NCBI RefSeq assembly: GCF_029227915.1
Contig: NC_079882.1
Span: 13,786,501 to 13,850,500, forward strand
Direction of reading: 5' to 3'
Length of the DNA stretch: 64,000 bases
Source: Hydractinia symbiolongicarpus
Lineage: Eukaryota; Cnidaria; Hydrozoa; Anthoathecata; Hydractiniidae
The position numbers and the translations under genes are program-made. The notes beneath the pieces are model-generated. The model had not been told where the DNA came from. It made no database searches and was given only the letters and a program-made list of their open reading frames with translations. Shown piece by piece: positions 55,250-63,448 of the stretch; positions within the stretch are counted from its first letter, which is position 1; every line of letters starts with the position of its first letter.

Positions 55250-55690
55250 TACGCCCATGAAACAAGTTCAGATCAGTTTAAAAATAAAATAATAAAATCT
55301 TTTCTTAAGCACTCAAAAACTTTCACTCATTACGGTTCATTATGTGGTGCATATATCCGTACCCTACTAATGCAAGAGAATACTAGCTAGCTAAACTGCT
55401 TTTCTAATTAAGCTACTCTTTTGTACAGAGGCGGGATTTGCACCCACGACTATTTAGCTAGCTAATCTGCAGTGATCTAAGACCTACATAAAGAGTTTGT
55501 ATTTTTTGACTGTTTTTTATTACTGTTTATATTGCTGTTTATATAGCTATAGCTATAGGTATAGCTAGCTAGCTGTCAAACCATGATGGTAAAAATTTAA
55601 ACTTTAGCTAGCTAGGTAAACACTTTTGGGAGTTCTTAGTAAAATATATATATGTATATAATTTTACCTATAGCTGGAAAGATCAAATAA
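55250..55690. other. AT-rich stretch with a possible SINE remnant
   Basis: GCGGGATTTGCACCCACGAC (55431-55450) read on the minus strand resembles a pol III box B region. Several TAGCTAGC repeats surround it. It belongs to the AT-rich block nested in the Polinton. No gene seen. Confidence 0.3.
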
Positions 55691-55824
55691 TACAATACAA
55701 AATGTGCCAAACCTTTTTTTTCTGTGTTCTGTTACAAATACGTCCCAAACATTTCTGTCAAAAAGACATTCGTAAAGAAGATGGCTGCCTTCTTGCCCTC
55801 CTCTCTTCCCACACTTTAAAAATA

Positions 55825-56085
55825 ATGGCATGTCAGCGATGTATCCTCCCACAAAATCAGCACGTCAAAAGAACACGTCAAACAGCAAAACGCGGGAAAA
55901 ATTTAAAGAAACGCGGTATACACGTGCTTCTCCCGAAAAAATTAAAGACGCGCCGTAAGTTGCCCGAGCCGGTTTACCTCCCCATTAAGGATTCAACAGA
56001 CAGGTTAGATTTCATGCTCATAAACGAATATCAAAACGAAAAGAACCCTTTCGTTGGAATTACCATGCACTTGCTTATAGAATAA
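55825..56085 (+). CDS. Small, very basic Polinton protein, 86 residues
   Basis: The ATG at 55825, preceded by AAAATA, is preferred over an upstream in-frame ATG at 55702 because the extra N-terminal part has no coding character. It reads MACQRCILPQNQHVKRTRQT, then a Lys/Arg-rich centre (KRGIHVLLPKKLKTRRK), then a conserved-looking C-terminus. The stop is TAA immediately followed by the next ATG. The composition suggests a DNA-binding core protein, similar in style to adenovirus pVII/pX; this is speculation. Confidence 0.5.
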   Translation: MACQRCILPQNQHVKRTRQTAKRGKNLKKRGIHVLLPKKLKTRRKLPEPVYLPIKDSTDRLDFMLINEYQNEKNPFVGITMHLLIE

Positions 56086-56088
56086 ATG
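56081..56088 (+). promoter_or_regulatory. AATAAATG start motif
   Basis: Contains both the stop of the basic protein and the ATG of the 212-residue protein. Confidence 0.5.
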
Positions 56089-56724
56089 AATAATGATGAG
56101 ATTATGAAATTATACACGAGCTTACCACCGATTGCACCGGATCATGAGCCTGATGAAAGTCAGGTCTATCGATTGAAGAAAATAGAGGAAATAGAACAAT
56201 ACCTACGAAGCGAGATTAAACAACGTAAAAAGCTGTCGAAAAAATTTGGAATGCATGGTACCTGGATCCATTATATAGACCACGGATTTCTCGCCATAAG
56301 CGTGATCACGAGCGGTGTTGGCATTGTTACAATGCTCAGTGGGATAGGAGTTCTCCTAGCAGTGGCAGTGGGAGGAATCGCGATCGCTGTAAGGTTGGGA
56401 CAGACTGCCTTAAAACAAGGTGGGAAGAAGCTGAATTACAAACGCAAAAAACATGATAGTATAAGATTATTAGCGGAAACGAAGCTGAACTCCATCGTTG
56501 ATTTGATTTCGAAAGCCATCGGGAATAGAGTGATAAGTGATTATGAATTTTCACTAATAAACCAAGAGAAGCACAAATATATGCTGCTAAAGGAGCAGAT
56601 TCGCCAACGCACTAAGAAAATCGTGGAGACGACTAATGAACAAGAAAGGCAGCAATTAGTCGCTCAGGGAAGACATGAGGCCGGAGAAGAACTGTTAAAA
56701 ACTTACAGTCTGCTCAATATGTAA
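56086..56724 (+). CDS. Polinton membrane protein, 212 residues, intact
   Basis: MNNDEIMKLYTSLPPIAPDH, then a charged helix (YRLKKIEEIEQYLRSEIKQR), two hydrophobic segments (FLAISVITSGVGIVTMLSGI, GVLLAVAVGGIAIAVRLG), then KRKKHDSIRLLAETKLNSI and a long charged C-terminal helix. The LYPSLP-type opening, RLxKIxEIE helix, double membrane segment and KHDxIRxLAExKLN block recur in Polinton cargo as I recall. Possibly a particle membrane protein. Ends at a hairpin. Confidence 0.7.
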   Translation: MNNDEIMKLYTSLPPIAPDHEPDESQVYRLKKIEEIEQYLRSEIKQRKKLSKKFGMHGTWIHYIDHGFLAISVITSGVGIVTMLSGIGVLLAVAVGGIAIAVRLGQTALKQGGKKLNYKRKKHDSIRLLAETKLNSIVDLISKAIGNRVISDYEFSLINQEKHKYMLLKEQIRQRTKKIVETTNEQERQQLVAQGRHEAGEELLKTYSLLNM

Positions 56725-56758
56725 GAAATACCTAGATGAACCGCCTAAATTTTCATAA

Positions 56759-56784
56759 TCTAATTTGTTCATTAACAAATTAGA
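56759..56784. terminator. Hairpin between convergent genes
   Basis: Perfect 11-bp stem TCTAATTTGTT with loop CATT, between the convergent ends at 56724 (+) and 56780 (-). The stop of the minus gene lies in the stem. Confidence 0.65.
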
Positions 56785-57055
56785 CGATGCCTACAACTTC
56801 ACCTGTAATAGAATCAACCATGAAATCTCCGTCATAAATTATTGTTCGTTTCTGTTTTGACTCAAGGCCTCTGATGTACTCATCGAGTATTTTCATAGCC
56901 GTGATTTCCAAGCATGATTTACAATTAGGCCCGAGGGTTTGCGTTGAAATATCTCTATATTTTATCTTGTGGATCGCAGCTATAATTTCACCCTTCTTCA
57001 TGGTGGAGTATCCACGTATACCTAGCTCTTTGGCCTCTTTTTTGAAATCGTTCAT
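56780..57055 (-). CDS. Small Polinton protein with a Rho-N/SAP-like helix-extended-helix domain
   Basis: MNDFKKEAKELGIRGYSTMK followed by KGEIIAAIHKIK matches the pattern LxxxAKELGIxGYSxMxKxELIxAI of Rho-N/SAP-like nucleic-acid-binding domains. The rest has a Cys pair (NCKSCLEIT) and a C-terminal FMVDSITGEVVGIV. 91 residues, intact. Confidence 0.65.
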   Translation of the reverse strand: MNDFKKEAKELGIRGYSTMKKGEIIAAIHKIKYRDISTQTLGPNCKSCLEITAMKILDEYIRGLESKQKRTIIYDGDFMVDSITGEVVGIV

Positions 57056-57061
57056 AGTTTA

Positions 57062-57088
57062 TTTTGTATACAACATTAATATACAAAA
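57062..57088 (-). terminator. Hairpin after the 187-residue gene
   Basis: TTTTGTATA and TATACAAAA form a perfect 9-bp stem with a 9-nt loop, between the 187-residue gene's stop (57152) and the next minus-strand start (57055). Confidence 0.55.
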
Positions 57089-57151
57089 ACTATCGAGTTT
57101 TTACTATACTACAACGAATGATTTCTCGTCGTTATCTGAATCAATAAGATG

Positions 57152-57715
57152 TCATGTCCTGGATTGTTGAACGGACTTATATTTGCACTCCTCAAGAAAG
57201 ACCTGCGGATAGTGCTTATTCCCCTGTTGACAAATGCTGGATATTTTTAGTATACAGATACATTCACATGGTTGTCGCATAGGTAATGGAAGATCGTAGA
57301 AATACGTGTTTATTTTACCATCCCATTCTTTAATTTTTGTGTTCAGGTATCTACCGTTCTTCAATGCTGAGGTCGTGAACTCACTACCATACAATTGCTG
57401 TATCCTGGCTAGGATACACTTATATTTTTCCAGCCATTCAGGATGATCACCAACATTAAATGACATGGTAAGGGAGGATCCATCATCGTATCTGGACGCA
57501 CCGCTTGAATACAGCCCCTTTGGCGTTATGATCAATAGTGACGATATCTTGCTGCCATGTTTATAGCCTATAAAATATCTAGCATCTTTGCCTTTGTTGG
57601 CTTTAATGGGATCGCTAAGTACTATGTTTTCAATTTGAACCTCGTCGATATCGAGCACTGTTGGTTTGCTGTAAAAATCCTTTGTCTCTACGGAGTCGTT
57701 ATAGAATTTGAACAT
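57152..57715 (-). CDS. Polinton protein of unknown function, 187 residues, intact
   Basis: MFKFYNDSVETKDFYSKPTV, then SDPIKANKGKDARYFIGYKH, LLIITPKGLYSSGASRYDDG, WLEKYKCILARIQQLYG and a C-terminal LKISSICQQGNKHYPQVFLE. This family (FYNDSxE...DPIK...GxDARYFIGY...YPQIFLEEC) recurs in Polintons and in some large DNA viruses of invertebrates as I recall. No assigned function. The start is preceded by TTTTAATAAAGG, a variant of the start motif. Confidence 0.7.
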   Translation of the reverse strand: MFKFYNDSVETKDFYSKPTVLDIDEVQIENIVLSDPIKANKGKDARYFIGYKHGSKISSLLIITPKGLYSSGASRYDDGSSLTMSFNVGDHPEWLEKYKCILARIQQLYGSEFTTSALKNGRYLNTKIKEWDGKINTYFYDLPLPMRQPCECICILKISSICQQGNKHYPQVFLEECKYKSVQQSRT

Positions 57716-57741
57716 CCTTTATTAAAATAACCAGGGCCCAA

Positions 57742-57900
57742 CTAAGGATTATTACATTTGCAATAACCTCCGTTATACGTTATATACATTATATAGTGCT
57801 GCCAACACAGCATTTTACCACATATAATTAACCTCCGTCCACTTTTACAGCGATCGTACTTATCAAGTTCAATCTCACATTCATCGCAATACTCAGTCAT
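57742..57900 (-). CDS. 52-residue Cys-rich putative zinc protein
   Basis: ATG at 57900 in an exact AATAAATG gives MTEYCDECEIELDKYDRCKS, then a middle with IICGKMLCWQHY and a tail with YCKCNN, ending TAG. Cys spacing CxxC...C...CxxxxCxxH...CxC fits one or two zinc sites. It lies 27 bp upstream of the 187-residue gene on the same strand and is the outermost gene at this end. Confidence 0.6.
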   Translation of the reverse strand: MTEYCDECEIELDKYDRCKSGRRLIICGKMLCWQHYIMYITYNGGYCKCNNP

Positions 57901-57905
57901 TTATT
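57898..57905 (-). promoter_or_regulatory. AATAAATG start motif
   Basis: Minus-strand octamer containing the ATG of the 52-residue protein. Confidence 0.5.
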
Positions 57906-57942
57906 TTTAAAGGCTTCGGGTATATTATGTATAATATTATTT

Positions 57943-57967
57943 ATAGCATATATAGTATATATGCTAT
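57943..57967. repeat. Hairpin near the right end of the Polinton
   Basis: ATAGCATATAT and its exact inverse flank the loop AGT. It lies between the last gene's start and the right TIR, so unlike the others it is not at a gene 3' end. Confidence 0.5.
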
Positions 57968-58090
57968 TGCGCATGCGTTGATTATATCATATTATGTGTT
58001 AGTATTTAATGTATATATCATTTAGTATGATTTTGTGTTAGTTGTTGGCATTTATATATCATTTCATATTATTTTGTGTTGGTGACTGGC

Positions 58091-58237
58091 ATATTATTAT
58101 GTGTTGATATCAGCATATGATTTTGTTTTTACTTGTTTTTTTGGATGGGGTGGTGATGGAAATGGTGGAAGCGGGGTTTTTGGGGGTAAAGGTGTAGGAG
58201 GAGGTCGGTGTACTTAAATTCACTCCCTACTACTACT
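58091..58237 (-). repeat. Polinton right terminal inverted repeat
   Basis: Inverse copy of the left TIR, ending CTCCCTACTACTACT. Differences include one C/T in the CCCC block and changes in the A-rich part. Confidence 0.95.
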
Positions 58238-58242
58238 AATGG
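58238..58242. repeat. Target site duplication (right), AATGG
   Basis: Second copy of the 5-bp target sequence. Removing one copy plus the element restores the interrupted RT-like reading frame. Confidence 0.95.
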
Positions 58243-58469
58243 GTTGAGAGTGCCAAAAATTCTACCATCGATTGGCTGAAGAAATCGCAGCGAAAAAAAA
58301 GCAAAACCTGGGCAATGTGATATCGTGGATCCGGACGAAACTGACTTTTTCACTGCTGAAATCGTGCCTATTGTGTATTAGAGGCTCCCGTACGGCAAGT
58401 GTCAGGTCAGAGTGCAGTAGATTGGTTGCTGAAGACATTGATGTCGATCATCAACTGGCTAAAATTTAG
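58238..58469 (+). pseudogene. Reverse-transcriptase-like element, right part (split by the Polinton)
   Basis: Immediately after the Polinton the frame resumes at the duplicated AATGG and reads ECQKFYHRLAEEIAAKKKQ, then ISWIRTKLTFSLLKSCLLCI, RGSRT, ending VDHQLAKI with TAG. This continues the left part (GCFTSLVFSIYGGMG) without loss once one AATGG is removed. A TGA sits at the codon after MG. A tail with TAAGTTAAGTTA (about 58615-58626) may be the 3' end of the element. Confidence 0.85.
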
Positions 58470-59520
58470 ATTTTTTCCTTGTAATGTAATCTTTTCTATG
58501 TTCTGTTATCCTTCCACGTATTATGTCCCCAGTCGAATTTGTATGTATTTAATGTAATTTTTTTTAATGTATTTTTTTATATCGGTATATCTCTGTTGGA
58601 CACCGGTAAAATATAAGTTAAGTTAGCGAAAAAAAAGCCATTTTTAATTTCTAGTTCAGTTCCTTAGTTTACTCAACGCGCATCAAACGTGCTCCACAAT
58701 TTCGCTTTGCTCGCGAAGCTCAATCGCTTCGCAAAAATTGGGCTAGGAATGAGGTTGCTATATATCTATCTATCTATCTATCTTCGCTCTTTCTCAGGTC
58801 GCTTAGCTCCGCAAAAAACTGTGATCAGCCCAGGTGACGAGGTTGTACCACAATGCAAATATCGCATTTGCTTTACCGCGACAAATCTGAAAAGGAAATA
58901 TCAAAACAGTACGGAACTGAACTGAACACTGATCTGACAAAATCAAATATGAATTTTCAAGGTAGGAAAGTAATTACCATTTGTTGTTCCATTTATAAAA
59001 CTAGAAGCGGCAACTTTCAAAGCCCCTTCACAGAAGAATGATTAAGAATACAGATTTTGTTATGTACACAAACTTTACACAAGACAAAGTTACCAATCCG
59101 CTAATTAGGTGTGTCCGTCTTTTGGAAAGTTTTACAATGTAAGCTCAATATTTCAAGGAAATGCGATTTTGTATACGAAATGTGTAGCTAACTTAAAAAA
59201 TTAGCGAGTATCGCGCTGGACTTAGACAGGAAAAAAGAAGAAACAACTAAATTAAACGTAATATAACTATTTTTTGAAATAGCAAACAAATACCAACATA
59301 ATATCAACTAATAACAAAAAGGTTTTTTGAAGAAACTTTACTTGGAGAAAAAATATTTAAAAATTGTTGTTTTAAGTTCTTTCTTCTATTGAAATCTTTC
59401 AAGTTCAAGCGTGGTGATCTTCTGGTGATCTTCTCTTCAACGTCATCATTTTCGAAATTGTTATCACTCTCATAAGATAAAATCTCTTCTACATCAACTC
59501 CAGATTCTTTACAAAACGAA
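58470..59520. other. Stretch without a supported gene
   Basis: Contains a short (TATC)n run (about 58763-58782) and GC-richer phrases such as TTCGCTTTGCTCGCGAAGCT near 58700. Plus-strand frames at 58689-59041 have no recognisable domain. A minus-strand frame at 59558-59304 with an RRSPRLNLKDF phrase is not assigned. Confidence 0.35.
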
Positions 59521-59524
59521 AGCA

Positions 59525-60840
59525 TTGTTTGGACACATGTCCGTTTCCATGCTAGCATGATGGGTTGGACGGGGTATATTAATGACCCTCTTCCAATCTG
59601 ATCTAGACTGTGTTATATCTAAACTCAACTTCCTCTGTATCAATTCTGTCCTTATAACCTACTGCCAAGTCTTTCTCGGTCTGCCTCTGGGCTTTGCCCC
59701 AGGAACTATCAAGTCTTGCCCAATTATCCCCCTCCATTCTTTCCAAGTGCCCCAGCCAATTCAATCTTCTTATCTGGATAACTTCTTTAATTATACGGAA
59801 ACTTAGCCTGCTTCTTAGCTCATCTGAACTCTTTCTGTCTCTCAGACCGACGTTACACATCCACCTAACCATTCTCATATCATTCCTTTCTAAACGGTCA
59901 AGATCTTCCTGCTTCACTGCCCATGTCTCACTACCGTACAACATAACACTTCTTGCACAGTGCTACTCAACAAATGGAGTAACTCCTGCAGCCTTGTCAA
60001 TCTTCAATTTCCTAGTAGCCTCAACTACCCATTCTGTCTTGATCTGCATAACTGGCCCTTCTACAACATCATCAGACAAATTATCCTCATCCCAATCAAA
60101 CTCAGTGTTAAGCCTCTGATAATAATTCTTCCAAGCTACCCTTTTCTCCTCCTCTGTGATAGCCAAGATACCTTCATCATTACGTATACACTTCTCACCT
60201 ACAACATCTTGATTTGTCTTCTTTATTTGCTTTGCTATCTTGAATACCTCATTGCGCTAGTCTTCCCTTCTTAACACATCTGCAAATCTGTTTCTCTCTG
60301 CTTCTGATTTTGCCTTATACACTCCTGTACGAGCACGATGCTTAGCTTCTAAGTAAATATTTTTACTACCACCTGACTTCCACTCCTTCCAAAGTTTCCT
60401 CTTTTCCTTTATACACTGGTCAACCTCATTATTCCACCAGCAGGTCTGTCTATGTCTAGCTGGTCCTTTCGTCCACCCACAGGTATCAGCAGAAGCTTCT
60501 AGAAGACAATTCTTCAAAGTAGTCCAAGTACTTTCAACATTGTCACTATCACACTGACCATTGTGGGCTAACTGCTGAACTTTTGCACTAAATTGTCTTG
60601 CTACAATCTCCTCCTTCAGCTTCCAGACTTTGTGACGGGGCCTGTACTATCCATTCTTTAACACTCTTCAAGATAATATCACAAACCAGCAACCTATGCT
60701 GGGAAACACACTCTTCCCCTGATATAACTTTCACGTCCTTCACCACTTTCTTGTCTGACTTTCTAACCAGGAAGTAATCTATCTGTGTCTTACAGCCACC
60801 TCAAAATTTTCTTCTGGCACTAATAATGTTAATCCACTGA
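59525..60840 (-). pseudogene. LINE-type retrotransposon remnant with the RT core deleted
   Basis: Reading the minus strand: endonuclease C-terminus with TQIDYFLVRKSDKK and ISGEECVSQHRLLVCDI, then a linker (DTCGWTKGPARHRQTCWWNN, EVDQCIKEKRKLWKEW, AKHRARTGVYKAKSEAERNR), then WVVEATRKLKIDKAAGV. It jumps at about 59955 straight to VMLYGSETWAVKQEDLDRLE and MVRWMCNVGLRDR, the C-terminal domain. The whole fingers-palm region is missing. A CATGCTAGCATG phrase near 59550 fits the 3' region of such LINEs. The 5' end is lost near 60840. Confidence 0.8.
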
Positions 60841-60992
60841 TTAATGTGCTCCTATTGAGACAAAATTTCGAAGAAGAAAAAATTAGTTTACTGAGAGGCT
60901 TGGAGGGAATTGGTTCGCCACTGCAAAAAACAGATTCGCCAGATTTAAGTATTTAATTTTTAAGTCTTTTCAACAAATATTTATTTACTGGT

Positions 60993-61435
60993 TACCGTAA
61001 TGCTTTAAATAAACGCCCCTCTTTCATTAAACGCCCTCCTCGAATAGACGCCCCTCTCTTTCAGTCATTTTTTAAATAAACACCCACCTCAAATAGACCC
61101 CTCCCTCGAATAGACACCTCTCCCTCATAAGGGGAGTTTATGCGAGGCGATAGTAAAAGAATACTTACTTTTTTCCTAAATCTTAGGTTGAAGGTTGAAA
61201 ATTTAGCTTTACCCTTTTAAAGTTCATTCTCTAAAACATGTGAATATCTTTTATTTTCTGTTGTGAAGATATCTATTATAGGTATCCTTAAAAACTGCAA
61301 AAGAGACGATGTGTAAAAATTTAATAAACGCCCCCTCTTTTAAACGCCCCCCCCCCCCCTTTGAAGAGAGGCCCCCCCCCCAAATGTCAAAAAATTTAAT
61401 AAATGTCCCGGGCGTTTATTTTAAGCATTACGGTA
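60993..61435. repeat. MITE copy 2 (TACCGTAATGC family), complete
   Basis: Ends TACCGTAATGCTT and AAGCATTACGGTA are inverted over about 25 bp (with AAATAAACGCCC). TA is the probable target duplication. The inside repeats variants of TAAACGCCCC and TAGACGCCCC and has poly-C tracts near 61346 and 61371. It is related over 310 bp to 4036-4338. Confidence 0.7.
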
Positions 61436-61464
61436 TGTACCTAAATGTTGGAAGAGTTAAAGGG

Positions 61465-62120
61465 TCTTGCCTATTCTTAAAAGTGGCAATAAAACAGATC
61501 CTACTAATTATCGGCCTATCTTCCTTCTGCCAATTCCTATAATTTTTTTAAAAAGTTAGTGCATGAGCAAATGTCTCATTTTATTTCTGAGCACAACTTC
61601 CTAAATGACAGACAGCCCAATTTCGAAAACTCTTCTCTACAGAAACTGCAGTAGTCGATGTTTCTGATTTTATTCTTACTGAGCTCGACCAACAAGACTT
61701 TGTTTGTGCTGTGCTCATTGACCTTAAAAAAGCTTTGGACACTGTTGATCATAAAATTTTCTTCAAAAAGTTATGTTGTTTTGGCATCAGAGATGCTGCC
61801 TTTGACTGGTTCGAGTCCTACTTAACAGACCGAATGCAGCTGACTCTTGTAAGCGACACAAGATCAGATCTGCTTCATGATTCATTCAATTTTTCTTGAA
61901 GACGCTTTTGGGGTGCTGCAGGAATTTGTGTTGGGCCCCTTGCTTTTTCTTTTGTATATTAATGACCTAAAATTTGTCATCAATTCAAGCTACCACCGTG
62001 TATTAGCAGATGATACAATAATTATTTCTTCCCATAAAAACTAGGATACCCTTGTCTTTCAGGTCGAGTTAGAACATTCGCAAGTCGACCTTTTGGAAAT
62101 AATAACAAAATTCATCTGGT
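61465..62120 (+). pseudogene. LINE (CR1/jockey-like) reverse transcriptase fragment
   Basis: Reads VLPIL-type SGNKTDPTNYRPISLLPI, then HFISEHNFLNDRQPNF, then VCAVLIDLKKALDTVDHKIF, then FGIRDAAFDWFESYLTDRMQ and finally YINDLKFV with LADDTIIIS (the RT active-site ADD). Frameshifts and stops occur, and the sequence breaks off near 62120 with no C-terminal part. It starts about 30 bp after the MITE. Confidence 0.8.
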
Positions 62121-62800
62121 GATGGGAGAGGAAAATATTAGCCAAAATTCATAAAAATTAATTAATCAGGAACAAGCTGATAATACAATTAATTACGGTA
62201 ATTAACTTTTTTTTTAGATATTCTTTTGTAGGGTTGGTAACCAAATTTCTCTCCTCAAACCTCTTTACACGCCTAAAAGAAACTTTGGAGTGTCATGTCT
62301 TGCACACCTCAGGACCTGTGTGGAGAGCGATGCACAAAATAGAAAATCTTTTATTTTTTATCTTTTTTATTTATCTTTCTAATTATCTCTGGTGGTTCAT
62401 TGAGCTTTTTTATCTATACTCCTTCAATTTTATAAGATCATAATTATCTTTGTTTAAACATGTGTTCGTAGAAGAATTTTTGAGTTTTAAAAATCAAATA
62501 ATTTTCATTCAGTGAAGACCTTCTATTTTGTAGCAATTTGAAGGAACTTAATATTTTTTCAAAACCTAAAAATATTTTAACAAAAAAAATTGAAAGGTGG
62601 TACCTAGGAATTGGTGAAGTTTGAGTCCTGATGAAAAGAAGAAGTGATTGGTTCAAAAATTGAAAATATAAACAGAAGAACCTATGTGACTGAGATATGG
62701 TGCAAAGTCTGTGCCAAATATAAAGAACTCAAAAAATTCCAACTCTGAAAGGCGTTGCTTTTACAAAAGGAACTAACATTTGTCATCTTAAGCTTTTCTT
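62121..62800. other. AT-rich stretch with no supported gene
   Basis: Short frames only. Nothing recognised. Confidence 0.4.
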
Positions 62801-62804
62801 GTTT

Positions 62805-63445
62805 AAGCGACTCTAACTTATTAAAGGGCCCGACCAACCCTAATTTTCACAACAGCAAAAAGATAATATCAAGCAAAAAAGTTTTAAAGAAAAAAAATGA
62901 AAACAAATAAACATTTTATTAACCCATCTCGTGAAAAAAGATTACTGTCGTAACACTCTCCTTCGACTGTGCAAGAAACATTAAAAGAACACTAAACTTT
63001 TTTATTAAAATAATTTTTTTTCGTTATTTTAAACAGGAGAATAATAACTTGCTATATAAATTTCGAAACAGCCCAAGAATAGTTTTTGCGGTATGGTTTT
63101 TAAAAAAACACAAGAAAAACTCTTGCTGCATAACTTTTAAAAATAAGTTTTTGAGCATGCAAGTATTTTTATCTTTTCACCTTGAGTGCTAGTTACATTT
63201 TTTTAGTGAGACAAATTATTATTATTTCCTCTTTGCAACTAAAAATTATAAACTGCATGCGTTATGCGAAAATACATAAAAAAATATGCTTCTTGTAACA
63301 CCATCCTTTATTGTTATTTTATTTATTTATTTTTGTTGTCGTTCCAACCATACATTCTCGATAAAATTATTTTTGTGTTTCCGACCAACCATAAGCTGCT
63401 ATCTACTTCGCCCCTAGAACAACTAATTAAGTTGGAATCGCTTTT
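62805..63445. mobile_element. Second, shorter copy of the TAA-flanked TIR element
   Basis: Left end AAGCGACTCTAACTTATTA and the following GGGCCCGACCAACCCTAA match 16331-16390. The right part (63123-63448) matches 17630-17915, including TTTTTGAGCATGCAAGTATT and GCGTTATGCGAAAATACAT, and ends in AATTAAGTTGGAATCGC. The centre of the longer copy is missing. Confidence 0.7.
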
Positions 63446-63448
63446 TTC

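Larger units (their letters stand above)
39556..58237. mobile_element. Polinton/Maverick DNA transposon, 18.7 kb
   Basis: Terminal inverted repeats of about 147 bp start AGTAGTAGTAGGGAGTGAAT and are flanked by a 5-bp duplication AATGG. The cargo is diagnostic: protein-primed type B DNA polymerase, retroviral-type integrase, FtsK/A32-type packaging ATPase, a jelly-roll capsid-like protein and many small membrane proteins, all intronless and densely packed on both strands. Base composition is visibly richer in G+C than the flanks. Most genes carry one or a few lesions, so this copy is not autonomous. Confidence 0.97.

Noticed and set aside
55664-55852. Minus-strand frame of 62 codons opposite the basic Polinton protein
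   Set aside because: No conserved features, and the opposite strand has a better supported ORF with a proper start.
59304-59558. Minus-strand frame of 84 codons as a host exon
   Set aside because: It lies at the 3' edge of the LINE remnant, overlaps its tail and has no supporting splice sites.
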